A stretch of 64,000 nucleotides of DNA, from the NCBI RefSeq assembly GCF_007741475.1, contig NZ_CP036261.1:3597798-3661797 (forward strand), read 5' to 3'. Made by a program: the position numbers and the translations under genes. Source of the DNA: Rosistilla ulvae (GTDB taxonomy: Bacteria; Planctomycetota; Planctomycetia; Pirellulales; Pirellulaceae). Positions within the stretch are counted from its first letter, which is position 1. Each line of letters begins with the position of its first letter. The notes under the pieces were generated by a model, which saw nothing but the letters and a program-made list of their open reading frames with translations, was not told where the DNA came from and ran no database searches. Of this stretch, positions 18,393 to 26,127 are shown piece after piece.

Positions 18393-19301
18393 ATGAACCC
18401 TGATCTTGATGAAAGCAACACACCTTGGCACATCTTGATTGCAGGGTTGCCCAGAGTATCGAACGAGTTGACATTGGCATCTGGCATCACATTGCAGCCA
18501 CTAAACCAACCGCTTTCTGTTTTTGACCTCGCTGCGGCTGGTGCCGCCGGCTTCCGCAGTTGGGCGTTACTCGAACCGCTTGCATCTGCCTGTACTTGCG
18601 AACTTGCAATTGCTCCAACCGCAGCGCCCAGTGCCGGCTACAACACGCTTAATCGCGGATGGCTTGCCTCGTCACTTCTCGTACTTCGAGGGTTTACAAA
18701 GCACTTGTCTCTCGCATGCTCCAGCTATTCGTGGAATCAGATTGCTGGCCATCAACAAAGAACCGCAGGCACTGCCGATGGCAATCTCCCCAAGTTCGTA
18801 GGCAACGTATTAGACTTTCATCTAAACATCGTCGTGAATAGCGATGCTCGTGTGGACTCTATTTCACCCGACGACATCCAATGGATATCAGACCGGTTCG
18901 ATACGTTTAACAAGATGGCGGCGAATAGTGACTCATTCCGCTTTGCCCTTGAATCAAGCATCGACTGGCGATTCACAAAGGATGGCCGGTCTGCAATTGC
19001 GCGACTTTGGAGTGGTATCGAAGCAATATTTGGCATCAGCTCCGAATTGGTCTACCGTATATCTTTACTAGCAGCGTCGCTGTTGGCACCAAGAGGTACG
19101 CAGCGCAGAGAGAAGTTCCAAGAGATAAAAAAATTGTATGGCCTGAGAAGTAAGGCCGTTCACGGCTCGAAGCTGTCCGACGCCAAAATGGCAGAGGCCG
19201 TAAACGGTTCATTTCGTTTATTGGCTGATTTATTGATTTTGGCAATCGAAAGGGGACATCCGCTCACGCAGGATGATTTTGACAAGGCTGTGTTTGACTG
19301 A
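18393..19301 (+). CDS. Cassette 2: HEPN-domain protein (ApeA-like)
   Basis: A 302-aa protein read from ATG 18393 (an in-frame TTG lies 6 bp upstream; no strong ribosome site for either). The C-terminal third looks like an ApeA-like HEPN domain: [23 protein letters not shown], then the R-x4-H motif RSKAVH with R252 and H257. HEPN domains of this type are often RNases in toxin-antitoxin or phage-defence systems. The N-terminal 180 residues are unrecognised. It is alone in its cassette, so there is no obvious cognate antitoxin; a defence role is inference. Confidence 0.7.
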   Translation: MNPDLDESNTPWHILIAGLPRVSNELTLASGITLQPLNQPLSVFDLAAAGAAGFRSWALLEPLASACTCELAIAPTAAPSAGYNTLNRGWLASSLLVLRGFTKHLSLACSSYSWNQIAGHQQRTAGTADGNLPKFVGNVLDFHLNIVVNSDARVDSISPDDIQWISDRFDTFNKMAANSDSFRFALESSIDWRFTKDGRSAIARLWSGIEAIFGISSELVYRISLLAASLLAPRGTQRREKFQEIKKLYGLRSKAVHGSKLSDAKMAEAVNGSFRLLADLLILAIERGHPLTQDDFDKAVFD

Positions 19302-19310
19302 CAGGAAAAG

Positions 19311-19407
19311 CCCGATAACAAAAAAATGCACCCGAGTCGCGAAGTCGGGCGTTTTGACAATGGACAATCTCTCGTCGCGACCGGGTGATTTTAGCCGTTA
19401 TCCGACT
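19311..19407 (+). repeat. attC2
   Basis: Left core CCCGATAACAAAAAAATGCA at 19311; internal GCGTTTTGACAATGGACAAT; right half CGACCGGGTGATTTTAGCC then core GTTATCCGACTGA at 19397. Confidence 0.88.
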
Positions 19408-19435
19408 GAAATCTCGCACGGGTTGACGCAACGCG

Positions 19436-19711
19436 ATGGACCTAACCGAAGACCTGTTTGCGATTGATTGGCCCGAATCGTTTCACGTATTCTACTGCGA
19501 TGGAGGTTCCGAACTTCTGTTGCGCGGCGATGGCATTGGCTTGACGCCCCCGCTTGATGATCCAGACGGCATTGGCGGGTTTGACGCCTTGATTCCAAAA
19601 AAACACCCGAAGCAGCAGCACCAAGGCCGTCGATACATTCGCTACACTGAACTCCATAAAATCGTTGGCGTTGACGGGGTGATTCTCTTTTGTCGGCCAT
19701 TGGATTCGTAG
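19436..19711 (+). CDS. Cassette 3: hypothetical protein, 91 aa
   Basis: A small soluble protein starting at ATG 19436, 39 bp into the cassette. Composition is protein-like ([20 protein letters not shown] at the start, [20 protein letters not shown] near the end), with no signal peptide or membrane segment and no family I recognise. A short inverted repeat GCTTGG/CCAAGC follows the stop before attC3. It is supported mainly by cassette position and orientation. Confidence 0.6.
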   Translation: MDLTEDLFAIDWPESFHVFYCDGGSELLLRGDGIGLTPPLDDPDGIGGFDALIPKKHPKQQHQGRRYIRYTELHKIVGVDGVILFCRPLDS

Positions 19712-19739
19712 CTTGGTTCTAACCCTCGCAGCCAAGCGG

Positions 19740-19835
19740 CGGATAACCAAGCCATTCACACGGAGCACGGCTTGCAAGTTTTCACAAATGGATACATCAC
19801 GCTCCGAGCCCGGTGATGGCAATCGTTATCCGACT
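19740..19835 (+). repeat. attC3
   Basis: Left core CGGATAACCAAGCCATTCAC near 19740; internal TTTTCACAAATGGATACATC; right half GAGCCCGGTGATGGCAATC then core GTTATCCGACTGA at 19825. Confidence 0.92.
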
Positions 19836-19841
19836 GATGCT

Positions 19842-20261
19842 ATGCGACTGCTGACCTTCGCCATGCTTTTACTCCTGCCGTTCGGTTGCAATCGGCATGA
19901 CCCGACCAAGCCGATCACGAACGACCAACTTTCGCTTCGGTCGCGGTCTGCAATGCACTACACAACCGTGCAACTACCCGGAACGGATGGTCAATCACCC
20001 GTATCCGTTTCCCAAGACGAGATGCAGCGACTAATTGCTGGCCTGCATCCTATCACACGGGTAAGCAGCAACCCACTCATCGGTGACTGCTACACGCTGG
20101 CCTACCAGGCCGGCATGGACCATACTTGGATCCGCGTTCAATTCATCGGCGACGATTCTTTTATGTTCGAGTGGGACGATATCGTCTACATTGGCGGTGA
20201 TGCAGCTGCATTCCAGGCCGTGGTTGACGGCTTCAGTCCCGGACCTGAGGACGGCGGATAA
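19842..20261 (+). CDS. Cassette 4: small lipoprotein, copy A of a duplicated cassette
   Basis: A 139-aa predicted lipoprotein with a signal peptide and lipobox LPFG-C16 (MRLLTFAMLLLLPFGCNRH). The mature part (TTVQLPGTDGQSPVSVSQ, LIGDCYTLAYQAGMDHTW, DDSFMFEWDDIVYIGG) matches no family I know. The TAA stop is supplied by the attC left core (GGATAAC). A second copy of the whole 515-bp cassette lies at 25558-26072; the proteins differ only at residues 20, 67 and 97 (Asp, Gly and Ile here). Confidence 0.78.
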   Translation: MRLLTFAMLLLLPFGCNRHDPTKPITNDQLSLRSRSAMHYTTVQLPGTDGQSPVSVSQDEMQRLIAGLHPITRVSSNPLIGDCYTLAYQAGMDHTWIRVQFIGDDSFMFEWDDIVYIGGDAAAFQAVVDGFSPGPEDGG

Positions 20262-20350
20262 CCATCACGTGAACCGGAGCACGCGAGCTAGCGTTTTTGG
20301 CAATTGAAAATCTTTCGCGCGTGCCCGGTTACGCGTATCGTTATCCGACT
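20256..20350 (+). repeat. attC4
   Basis: Left core GGATAACCATCACGTGAACC at 20256; internal TTTGGCAATTGAAAATC; right half GTGCCCGGTTACGCGTATC then core GTTATCCGACTGA at 20340. Identical to attC12 up to the right-core boundary. Confidence 0.92.
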
Positions 20351-20402
20351 GATTAACGCTGCTATTCTGTTGATACTCTGTCCTCACTTCAAAAAGTTAA
20401 TC

Positions 20403-20807
20403 GTGCTTCGAACTGTAACCTTAACGACTTTGCTTCTTGCGCTAGCTTCCGCATGTTCGTTTGCGGAGGAGCCCAAAACTGCAACAACAGTTTTTTGTGA
20501 CAACGTTGACTCAACGCTTCGTCTTTACTTTCCACCGGCCGTGACGAGCCTGCAAGACGGACGACCCAAATCCGAGTTCGTGCCAGACGTTGCGGCAATT
20601 TATGTCGATGACACGTATGTCGGCGACGCCATCGTAAACCTCCATGGGCACACACCAACCCTACGGTTTGCCGCTGGGCAACACACGATTCGCGTCCAAA
20701 TGTCAAAGAATCGCATCTTTGAATCGAAAATCCACTTTCTCGGACGTGGTTCATTGCAATATCTTTCTGTCGATTTTGATCGCAAAGCCACTCCGGACAA
20801 ACAATGA
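20403..20807 (+). CDS. Cassette 5: secreted hypothetical protein
   Basis: About 134 aa from a GTG at 20403, chosen because it begins a good signal peptide (LRTVTLTTLLLALASACSFA); the frame is open further upstream, across attC4. The mature region has a beta-rich stretch (VAAIYVDDTYVGDAIVNL, LRFAAGQHTIRVQMSKNR) reminiscent of PEGA-type domains, where a short beta motif carries a glycine-rich turn. Function unknown. The stop is 1 nt from the attC5 left core. Confidence 0.62.
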   Translation: MLRTVTLTTLLLALASACSFAEEPKTATTVFCDNVDSTLRLYFPPAVTSLQDGRPKSEFVPDVAAIYVDDTYVGDAIVNLHGHTPTLRFAAGQHTIRVQMSKNRIFESKIHFLGRGSLQYLSVDFDRKATPDKQ

Positions 20808-20808
20808 C

Positions 20809-20905
20809 GGATAACCACGTGATGCACGCGGAGTCGGGCTTGCGGGCGTTTCGGCGGTGGTAAGATTGACTCTCCCGACCCGGTGATCACAAACGTTACC
20901 CGACT
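20809..20905 (+). repeat. attC5
   Basis: Left core GGATAACCACGTGATGCACG at 20809; right half GACCCGGTGATCACAAAC then core GTTACCCGACTGA at 20895 (C in place of T in the core). Confidence 0.9.
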
Positions 20906-20913
20906 GAAATTTG

Positions 20914-21510
20914 ATGAACCGCCGCACCGACACTTACGCCGATTTTGTCGACCATCCACGATATGGGCGAAGCCCGCGGTTCACAGGGCTCAATCCTATC
21001 GATGACTTCTCTCGCGGCATCTACCTTGGCTGGCATTCCCACGCTCACGAACGCATATCCGAAACTGCGATCGTCGCTAATACCGACCGCCAGCCCGATG
21101 CCACAATCCCGGTCACTCACTACTTCGATCTGCGACGTCAATGCCGTGACTGCGGTCGCAACTTTATTTTCTTTGCCGACGAACAACGCCACTGGTACGA
21201 AACTTTACATTTCTACTTGGGCGCTGATTGCGTACGCTGCATCGAATGTCGCGTGGCCGAACGCGACACGAAACGACTGCGCGAGATATACGAAACGCTT
21301 CTTAATCAAAACGCACGGTCCGATCGCGACGCTCTTGAGCTTGCCGAAACTGCTATGCTGTTGATTGATCGCGGGGTATTTGGCCATCGCTGTGTTGAAT
21401 GCGTTCGATCGCTGCTAAACGCGCTTCCTGCTGACTCAAAGATTCGCCGACATGCAACTTTTCGTGATGTCGACGCTCGCTCCACGGAACGTATCCAAGG
21501 CGGCGGGTAA
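20914..21510 (+). CDS. Cassette 6: zinc-ribbon domain protein
   Basis: A 198-aa protein from ATG 20914, only 19 bp into the cassette. It carries a probable zinc ribbon: C77-R-D-C80 (QCRDCGRNFIFFADEQRHWY), then C106 and C109 (DCVRCIEC). This resembles the probable zinc-ribbon (zinc_ribbon_4-like) family in which a CxxC...FTAGEQ block precedes a second CxxC. The C-terminal part is helical. The stop codon lies in the attC6 left core (GGGTAAC). Role unknown. Confidence 0.72.
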   Translation: MNRRTDTYADFVDHPRYGRSPRFTGLNPIDDFSRGIYLGWHSHAHERISETAIVANTDRQPDATIPVTHYFDLRRQCRDCGRNFIFFADEQRHWYETLHFYLGADCVRCIECRVAERDTKRLREIYETLLNQNARSDRDALELAETAMLLIDRGVFGHRCVECVRSLLNALPADSKIRRHATFRDVDARSTERIQGGG

Positions 21511-21595
21511 CCAAGTCGTGAACCGGAGCGACCGGCAACGCGTTTACAAATGAAAAATCTTGGGCGGTCGCCCGGTTACGACCGCCGTTATCCGA
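21506..21595 (+). repeat. attC6
   Basis: Left core GGGTAACCAAGTCGTGAACC near 21506; internal TTTACAAATGAAAAATC; right half GTCGCCCGGTTACGACCGCC then core GTTATCCGA at 21587. Confidence 0.9.
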
Positions 21596-21611
21596 ATAAA
21601 AGAGGAAGAGT

Positions 21612-22214
21612 ATGAAAGCCTTAGCTTCGTGCATAGTTATTCTCGGGATAGTTTGTCCTCCGACAGCAGCAGTCGAACCGCTGCAATCGCACCGATTTTC
21701 GATCGTGCAAGCAGCGTCGCGTACTATTCTGATTGATAACAATTCCGGCGAGTCCTGGGTACTCGATGAAGATCCCGTATTGCATTGGCAACCAATTCAA
21801 AGAGGAGATGTCTCTTCACTGCCGCCAGCATCTGCCCTATACGACGATGCGCGCGAGTCACAGCTAACACTTAAAGTTGAAACGAGGCGAACACCAACCG
21901 ATGGCCGAAACGGCACCATCAAGGCCACGGTAACCAATCGTACTGCGACGGCTTGCAAGGACATATTGGTTTCATTTACACCCAGCAACAGTCTAATCAT
22001 AAAGGCGACAGATGGCGCAATCAAATTAGATACAAACCATTATGTATGGAAGATCAAGAGGCTTGAAGTGAACGAATCGAAGATATTTGAAGCGGTAATA
22101 CAAGTCGACATTGAAGCTTCCGGAAAATCGACCACACCTGTTTGGGCAGTTCAAGAGCGTTCTCAAGCCCCGCAGACCAAGACGGTACATGTCGACAATT
22201 CCGAACCAAATTGA
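21612..22214 (+). CDS. Cassette 7: secreted protein with DUF11/CARDB-like beta domain
   Basis: A 200-aa protein with a good ribosome site (AGAGGAAG before ATG 21612) and a signal peptide (KALASCIVILGIVCPPTAA). The middle and C-terminal part reads like a DUF11 or CARDB-type Ig domain: GTIKATVTNRTATACKDILV, SFTPSNSLIIKATDGA, YVWKIKRLEVNESKIFEA, VIQVDIEASGKS. Such domains usually mediate surface adhesion or structure. One of the few cassette genes here with a clear Shine-Dalgarno. Confidence 0.68.
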   Translation: MKALASCIVILGIVCPPTAAVEPLQSHRFSIVQAASRTILIDNNSGESWVLDEDPVLHWQPIQRGDVSSLPPASALYDDARESQLTLKVETRRTPTDGRNGTIKATVTNRTATACKDILVSFTPSNSLIIKATDGAIKLDTNHYVWKIKRLEVNESKIFEAVIQVDIEASGKSTTPVWAVQERSQAPQTKTVHVDNSEPN

Positions 22215-22271
22215 ATTTACGTTTTTAGAGATGGAATTCAGTAAAACATGATCGTGTGTTTGTATGTTCGC

Positions 22272-22364
22272 GGATAACCAACGCATTCAACGGCGCCGGG
22301 CTTGCGAACTTTCACCAATGGAACGTCTACTGTCCCGGCCCGCTGATGCGGCCGTTATCCGACT
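22272..22364 (+). repeat. attC7
   Basis: Left core GGATAACCAACGCATTCAAC at 22272; internal CTTTCACCAATGGAACGTC; right half GGCCCGCTGATGCGGCC then core GTTATCCGACTGA at 22354. Confidence 0.91.
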
Positions 22365-22382
22365 GAAGTACCGTGCCATCCG

Positions 22383-22805
22383 ATGACAAGCCTCCCATTG
22401 CACGTACAGTTTCGCAGCTTCGTCGATGACGACGCGAAATACGAACGCTTTGTCCATGCTTGCATTCGCTCCCGTTCCGGCCGTGGACGTCTGCGACACT
22501 GGCAGGAGCTGCTTTGGTCCAACTTTGTTGACGAGGTGCCCGGATTTACTGGCATGCCAGTGGATGACATACTTGACCACTTCTACTTCTGTCCGTTACA
22601 CCAGAATCCTCTCACGGAAATGGCGGTTCACATCCCCGCTGATTTGATTGTCACGACCGTCGGCTCCTCCGATCCAAACACACCCTATGGATTCCGCCAT
22701 CCATTCGCGGTTCCGCACTCCTCCGAAACTCACGAGATTCGCCTGGACACCTGCCCCAAGTGCTTGGCACTTGCTGACCGAAACCGCGAGAACCCGAGCG
22801 GATAA
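22383..22805 (+). CDS. Cassette 8: hypothetical protein with Cys/His pairs
   Basis: A 140-aa soluble protein from ATG 22383. Possible metal ligands occur as FYFCPLHQNP and DTCPKCLAL, suggesting a zinc site, but no family is recognised. The start lies 29 bp into the cassette with no clear Shine-Dalgarno. Its TAA stop is part of the attC8 left core (GGATAAC). Confidence 0.6.
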   Translation: MTSLPLHVQFRSFVDDDAKYERFVHACIRSRSGRGRLRHWQELLWSNFVDEVPGFTGMPVDDILDHFYFCPLHQNPLTEMAVHIPADLIVTTVGSSDPNTPYGFRHPFAVPHSSETHEIRLDTCPKCLALADRNRENPSG

Positions 22806-22892
22806 CCATCCGATGCACCGGAGTCGGGCTTGCGGCCGTTTTCAAATGGAACATCAACACTCCCGACCCGGTGATCGGTAACGTTATCCCAT
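22800..22892 (+). repeat. attC8
   Basis: Left core GGATAACCATCCGATGCACC at 22800; internal GTTTTCAAATGGAACATC; right half GACCCGGTGATCGGTAAC then core GTTATCCCATC at 22883. Confidence 0.91.
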
Positions 22893-22898
22893 CTATCA

Positions 22899-23687
22899 AT
22901 GCTGAATCCAGAATTGATCTTGACCGCTGAGTTCTACGTCAAGACGGAAGCCGATGACTGGATTCCGCCAGACAAGGTCGAACTGTTGTTGCGTCAACGA
23001 AGACCGAGTTCTGAACTTTCGTGGGAAATCGGACGCAAGCACGTAGAAGCAAACATCGAGCGATTGCAGGAAATGGGCTGCCCGCCAATTCTCCTCAAGT
23101 CCTCGGAACACGTGCTTGACAAGACTCTGCACGTTTCACTTCCGATCCAAGGCTCCGAATCACGTCTAGAGGGATTCACGACTGGTTTCTCGTTCTACGA
23201 TGGCTGCATGAGTCTTCGGTGCAATCCGTTTGACATTGGCACGCTAAAACTTGGAGCGAAACGTCTTGCTGCTGATTTGGATTTAAACTTCGACCTGCGC
23301 TTTGGCGACGAGGGTGACCTAAACCTGGAAATTGCACCGGGGGCTGTTGACTTTGAACACGCGATGAACAAGCGTTTTGCCGGCCACAGTTTTGGTGAGT
23401 TGCACACCGAAGAGACTCCCGACTGGGAATCCGCTATTCGATCGGGGATACGCAAATGGTTAGAAAAGCATCCTGATCCAAATCTTGTTGCGCGATGGCT
23501 ATCGGTGACTACCCCGGAGATTCTCGCGACAAATCTATGTCAGCGAATTGAATCAATTGATACAATCGTGTCGTGTGGTCGGGGTTTCTACGGCGATGCG
23601 AAATGGCACGACAATTTCTTAGTTCGCTATCAGGAATGGACGGCGGTCGTCAATCTTCCCGGCGTCCCGGAGCCGTTGATCGCGTGA
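22899..23687 (+). CDS. Cassette 9: hypothetical protein, 262 aa
   Basis: The longest fully unknown cassette gene. Starts at ATG 22899, 16 bp into the cassette. Soluble, acidic, mixed alpha/beta composition (WEIGRKHVEANIERLQEMG, LDLNFDLRFGDEGDLNLEI, SAIRSGIRKWLEKHPDPNLV). No signal peptide, membrane segment or catalytic motif that I recognise. It ends 5 bp before the attC9 left core. Confidence 0.65.
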   Translation: MLNPELILTAEFYVKTEADDWIPPDKVELLLRQRRPSSELSWEIGRKHVEANIERLQEMGCPPILLKSSEHVLDKTLHVSLPIQGSESRLEGFTTGFSFYDGCMSLRCNPFDIGTLKLGAKRLAADLDLNFDLRFGDEGDLNLEIAPGAVDFEHAMNKRFAGHSFGELHTEETPDWESAIRSGIRKWLEKHPDPNLVARWLSVTTPEILATNLCQRIESIDTIVSCGRGFYGDAKWHDNFLVRYQEWTAVVNLPGVPEPLIA

Positions 23688-23692
23688 AATTG

Positions 23693-23785
23693 GGATAACC
23701 AAGCGATGAACGCGGAGTGGCCGACAGCGCGTTTACAAATGGAAGATCAACCGCGGCCACCCGGTTATCGCAATCGTTATCCGAC
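23693..23785 (+). repeat. attC9
   Basis: Left core GGATAACCAAGCGATGAACG at 23693; internal GTTTACAAATGGAAGATC; right half GCCACCCGGTTATCGCAATC then core GTTATCCGACTTA at 23776. Confidence 0.92.
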
Positions 23786-23841
23786 TTAAGTTCGCTCACG
23801 ATTTACAACAACACAACACACCTCCAACACCATTGACGACA

Positions 23842-24408
23842 ATGAAGACACCAGTCTTGTTAGCGACAATCCTTCTCTGCACTATGCCTGGGTGTGTCCT
23901 TGAGTGGGACAACAAGCCCAGTGCAAACAACGCAACGTCCGACTCAAGCCTGATTGGCGAATACTACACTCAGGATTCGAAAGGGGTTCGCCGAGATGCG
24001 ACGATTGCACGTTCAGACGATCGAGACTATCCGTTTGCCGCGACGTTCACTATAGACAAGGAACCAGTCACATTCCTCTTCCAAACGTATAAGATTGGCA
24101 ACACACGTTTGATCTTTGTGAAGGCAATAGAAAATGTCTCGAAAGAACATCTCGTTTTCCGGTACAACGTGACACGCACTCAGGTGGCGATTGAGATGGT
24201 CGGCGAATCTTTTTTTAAAGAGAACCCAAAGGCCCTGCCTGGAACGAAGATCGAAACCACCACTTCTGAGAAGTACAACGTCAAAACGACGAAAGTAAGG
24301 ATTGTATCAAAACCGACTCAAATTGACGCATTCTTTCTTTTGCATGGAGAGTCAGATGAGATCTACGATACGAACGATCCAATGCTTCTGAACCGAATTG
24401 GAACGTAG
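23842..24408 (+). CDS. Cassette 10, first gene: lipoprotein, 188 aa
   Basis: Starts at ATG 23842 (an in-frame TTG lies 9 bp upstream). Signal peptide with lipobox TMPG-C (KTPVLLATILLCTMPGCVLE). Mature part is beta-rich (YPFAATFTIDKEPVTFLFQT, IGNTRLIFVKAIENVSKE, TQIDAFFLLHGESDEIY). No family recognised. It shares its cassette with a second small ORF, which is unusual for this array. Confidence 0.66.
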   Translation: MKTPVLLATILLCTMPGCVLEWDNKPSANNATSDSSLIGEYYTQDSKGVRRDATIARSDDRDYPFAATFTIDKEPVTFLFQTYKIGNTRLIFVKAIENVSKEHLVFRYNVTRTQVAIEMVGESFFKENPKALPGTKIETTTSEKYNVKTTKVRIVSKPTQIDAFFLLHGESDEIYDTNDPMLLNRIGT

Positions 24409-24495
24409 GACGAACCATCGCCGCTACCTTGAAAAACTCCGGTTACCTCACGTTGACACGTCATTTGGCAATCTGCTTTTGGGCGAGACTTTTGG

Positions 24496-24699
24496 ATGCC
24501 TCAAATCGTTGCCATGGGTGACGTTGGCTACGCACTATGCCGTTTTGTTCTTCTGCCAGTGACGCTGGCCGTCATCGCGTTCGGAATGCTTCGACGACCA
24601 TCAGAGCGGTCTGCGTGGACTCACTTGGTTTCAGTATTTGGTTGCATGCCACTGCTCGCGTCTACTACGATGGAAGCTGTGGGACTAATTCAATGGTAA
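24496..24699 (+). CDS. Cassette 10, second gene: small membrane protein, 67 aa
   Basis: Two predicted transmembrane helices (YALCRFVLLPVTLAVIAFGM and LVSVFGCMPLLASTTMEAVG) separated by a basic loop (RRPSERSAW). Located 87 bp after the lipoprotein with no attC between them, so either a two-gene cassette or two cassettes fused by loss of an attC. Ends 9 bp before attC10. Confidence 0.55.
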   Translation: MPQIVAMGDVGYALCRFVLLPVTLAVIAFGMLRRPSERSAWTHLVSVFGCMPLLASTTMEAVGLIQW

Positions 24700-24707
24700 G
24701 CAAACCA

Positions 24708-24802
24708 CGGCGAACCATGGGTTGCAACGAAGCTGGGCTTGCGTGATTCTGCGAAGTGGAATGTCAACGGTCCCTGCTCGCTGAACCGTACCGTTATCCG
24801 AA
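24708..24802 (+). repeat. attC10
   Basis: Left core GGCGAACCATGGGTTGCAAC at 24708; internal TGCGAAGTGGAATGTC; right half TGCTCGCTGAACCGTACC then core GTTATCCGAATGA at 24793. Confidence 0.82.
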
Positions 24803-24850
24803 TGAAATCACTCGCGTGGCTCGCCTTGCGAAATTCGCTACAATGAAGAC

Positions 24851-25333
24851 ATGCAAAGTGTCTACCTCGAAACAACCGTAATTGGCAACATTGCGGGTCG
24901 GCTACACCCGGCTCCGTTGATCGCTGCACGCCAAACCTTTACCCGCCGATGGTGGGGTACGGCATCAAGCCGCTACGAGCTGTTCGTCTCTGATCTCGTA
25001 TTCGACGAGTGTTCTGCAGGCGACCCAACTGCTGCCAAAGAGCGATTGGCCGTTATGGACGGATTGCCGCTTCTGGAGTCGCCAGACACAGCTAAATCGC
25101 TTGCCGCTGCACTATTGGCGGGGCATGCAGTGCCGCAGAGCGAGCCTCGGGATGCCACCCACATCGCGATTGCTGCTGTCAACGGCATTGATTTTTTGGC
25201 TACGTGGAATTTCAAGCATATACTTAATCCATCGACTCAACACTTGATCGACGGCATTTGTCGCGATGCTGGCTATGAGCCCGCGACTATCTGCACCCCT
25301 GAGCAAATGCTGGAGGCCTTCGATGATTCCTGA
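24851..25333 (+). CDS. Cassette 11: PIN-domain toxin (VapC-like)
   Basis: A 160-aa PIN-fold protein, the RNase class of type II toxins. Likely metal-binding acidic residues: E7 (VYLETTVIGN), E53 (VFDECSAGD), D101 (EPRDATHIAIAAVNG) and D114 (IDFLATWNFKHI). This matches the PIN subgroup beginning with YLETT. Its last 11 bp overlap the start of a small downstream gene that looks like the cognate antitoxin, so the two form one module, in toxin-first order. Confidence 0.82.
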   Translation: MQSVYLETTVIGNIAGRLHPAPLIAARQTFTRRWWGTASSRYELFVSDLVFDECSAGDPTAAKERLAVMDGLPLLESPDTAKSLAAALLAGHAVPQSEPRDATHIAIAAVNGIDFLATWNFKHILNPSTQHLIDGICRDAGYEPATICTPEQMLEAFDDS

Positions 25334-25556
25334 TCCTACTGCCGAAATCAAACGCATTCGACATCAACTTGGTGCTGACGACGACTTCGATCTTGATCGA
25401 ATCTTTGCACGGTTGCGCCAACGCCAATCTGACTCTGGGCGAACCTATATTCGTCGAACTCCACGAAATCCGACGGATAACCAACGCATGCACCGGAGCG
25501 AGGCTTGCACGTCTTCGAAAGTGGAGAATCAAACGTCCCCCCCCGGTGATGCGTAA
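25323..25556 (+). CDS. Cassette 11: putative antitoxin of the PIN toxin, frame running through attC
   Basis: Starts at ATG 25323 inside the end of the toxin gene. The first 50 or so residues (MIPDPTAEIKRIRHQLGADD, FDLDRIFARLRQRQSDSG) resemble the short partners of YLETT-type PIN toxins. There is no stop before the attC site: the frame continues across attC11 (translated as TDNQRMHRSEACTSS...) and ends at a TAA 2 nt before the right core. The last 27 or so residues are therefore attC-encoded and may be disordered. Antitoxin role is inferred from position. Confidence 0.6.
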   Translation: MIPDPTAEIKRIRHQLGADDDFDLDRIFARLRQRQSDSGRTYIRRTPRNPTDNQRMHRSEACTSSKVENQTSPPGDA

Positions 25557-25567
25557 CGTTATCCGAC
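25475..25567 (+). repeat. attC11
   Basis: Left core GGATAACCAACGCATGCACC at 25475; internal TTCGAAAGTGGAGAATC; right half CCCCGGTGATGCGTAAC then core GTTATCCGACTGA at 25558. Overlapped by the antitoxin frame. Confidence 0.92.
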
Positions 25568-25574
25568 TGATGCT

Positions 25575-25994
25575 ATGCGACTGCTGACCTTCGCCATGCT
25601 TTTACTCCTGCCGTTCGGTTGCAATCGGCATGCCCCGACCAAGCCGATCACGAACGACCAACTTTCGCTTCGGTCGCGGTCTGCAATGCACTACACAACC
25701 GTGCAACTACCCGGAACGGATGGTCAATCACCCGTATCCGTTTCCCAAGACGAGATGCAGCGACTAATTGCTGCCCTGCATCCTATCACACGGGTAAGCA
25801 GCAACCCACTCATCGGTGACTGCTACACGCTGGCCTACCAGGCCGGCATGGACCATACTTGGGTCCGCGTTCAATTCATCGGCGACGATTCTTTTATGTT
25901 CGAGTGGGACGATATCGTCTACATTGGCGGTGATGCAGCTGCATTCCAGGCCGTGGTTGACGGCTTCAGTCCCGGACCTGAGGACGGCGGATAA
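25575..25994 (+). CDS. Cassette 12: small lipoprotein, copy B of a duplicated cassette
   Basis: A 139-aa lipoprotein, the second copy of the cassette 4 gene. Core-to-core length is again exactly 515 bp. Reading both copies side by side I find three base differences, at 25633, 25774 and 25863, giving Ala20, Ala67 and Val97 here. The attC sites are identical. The stop is again within the attC left core. Confidence 0.78.
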   Translation: MRLLTFAMLLLLPFGCNRHAPTKPITNDQLSLRSRSAMHYTTVQLPGTDGQSPVSVSQDEMQRLIAALHPITRVSSNPLIGDCYTLAYQAGMDHTWVRVQFIGDDSFMFEWDDIVYIGGDAAAFQAVVDGFSPGPEDGG

Positions 25995-26082
25995 CCATCA
26001 CGTGAACCGGAGCACGCGAGCTAGCGTTTTTGGCAATTGAAAATCTTTCGCGCGTGCCCGGTTACGCGTATCGTTATCCGAT
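25989..26082 (+). repeat. attC12
   Basis: Same sequence as attC4 from GGATAACCATCACGTGAACC to the right core GTTATCCGA at 26073, after which the two loci diverge. Confidence 0.92.
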
Positions 26083-26127
26083 CATGAAGCAGAGATATTG
26101 TCAATTGTCGTGTTTTGAGTTTTTGAA

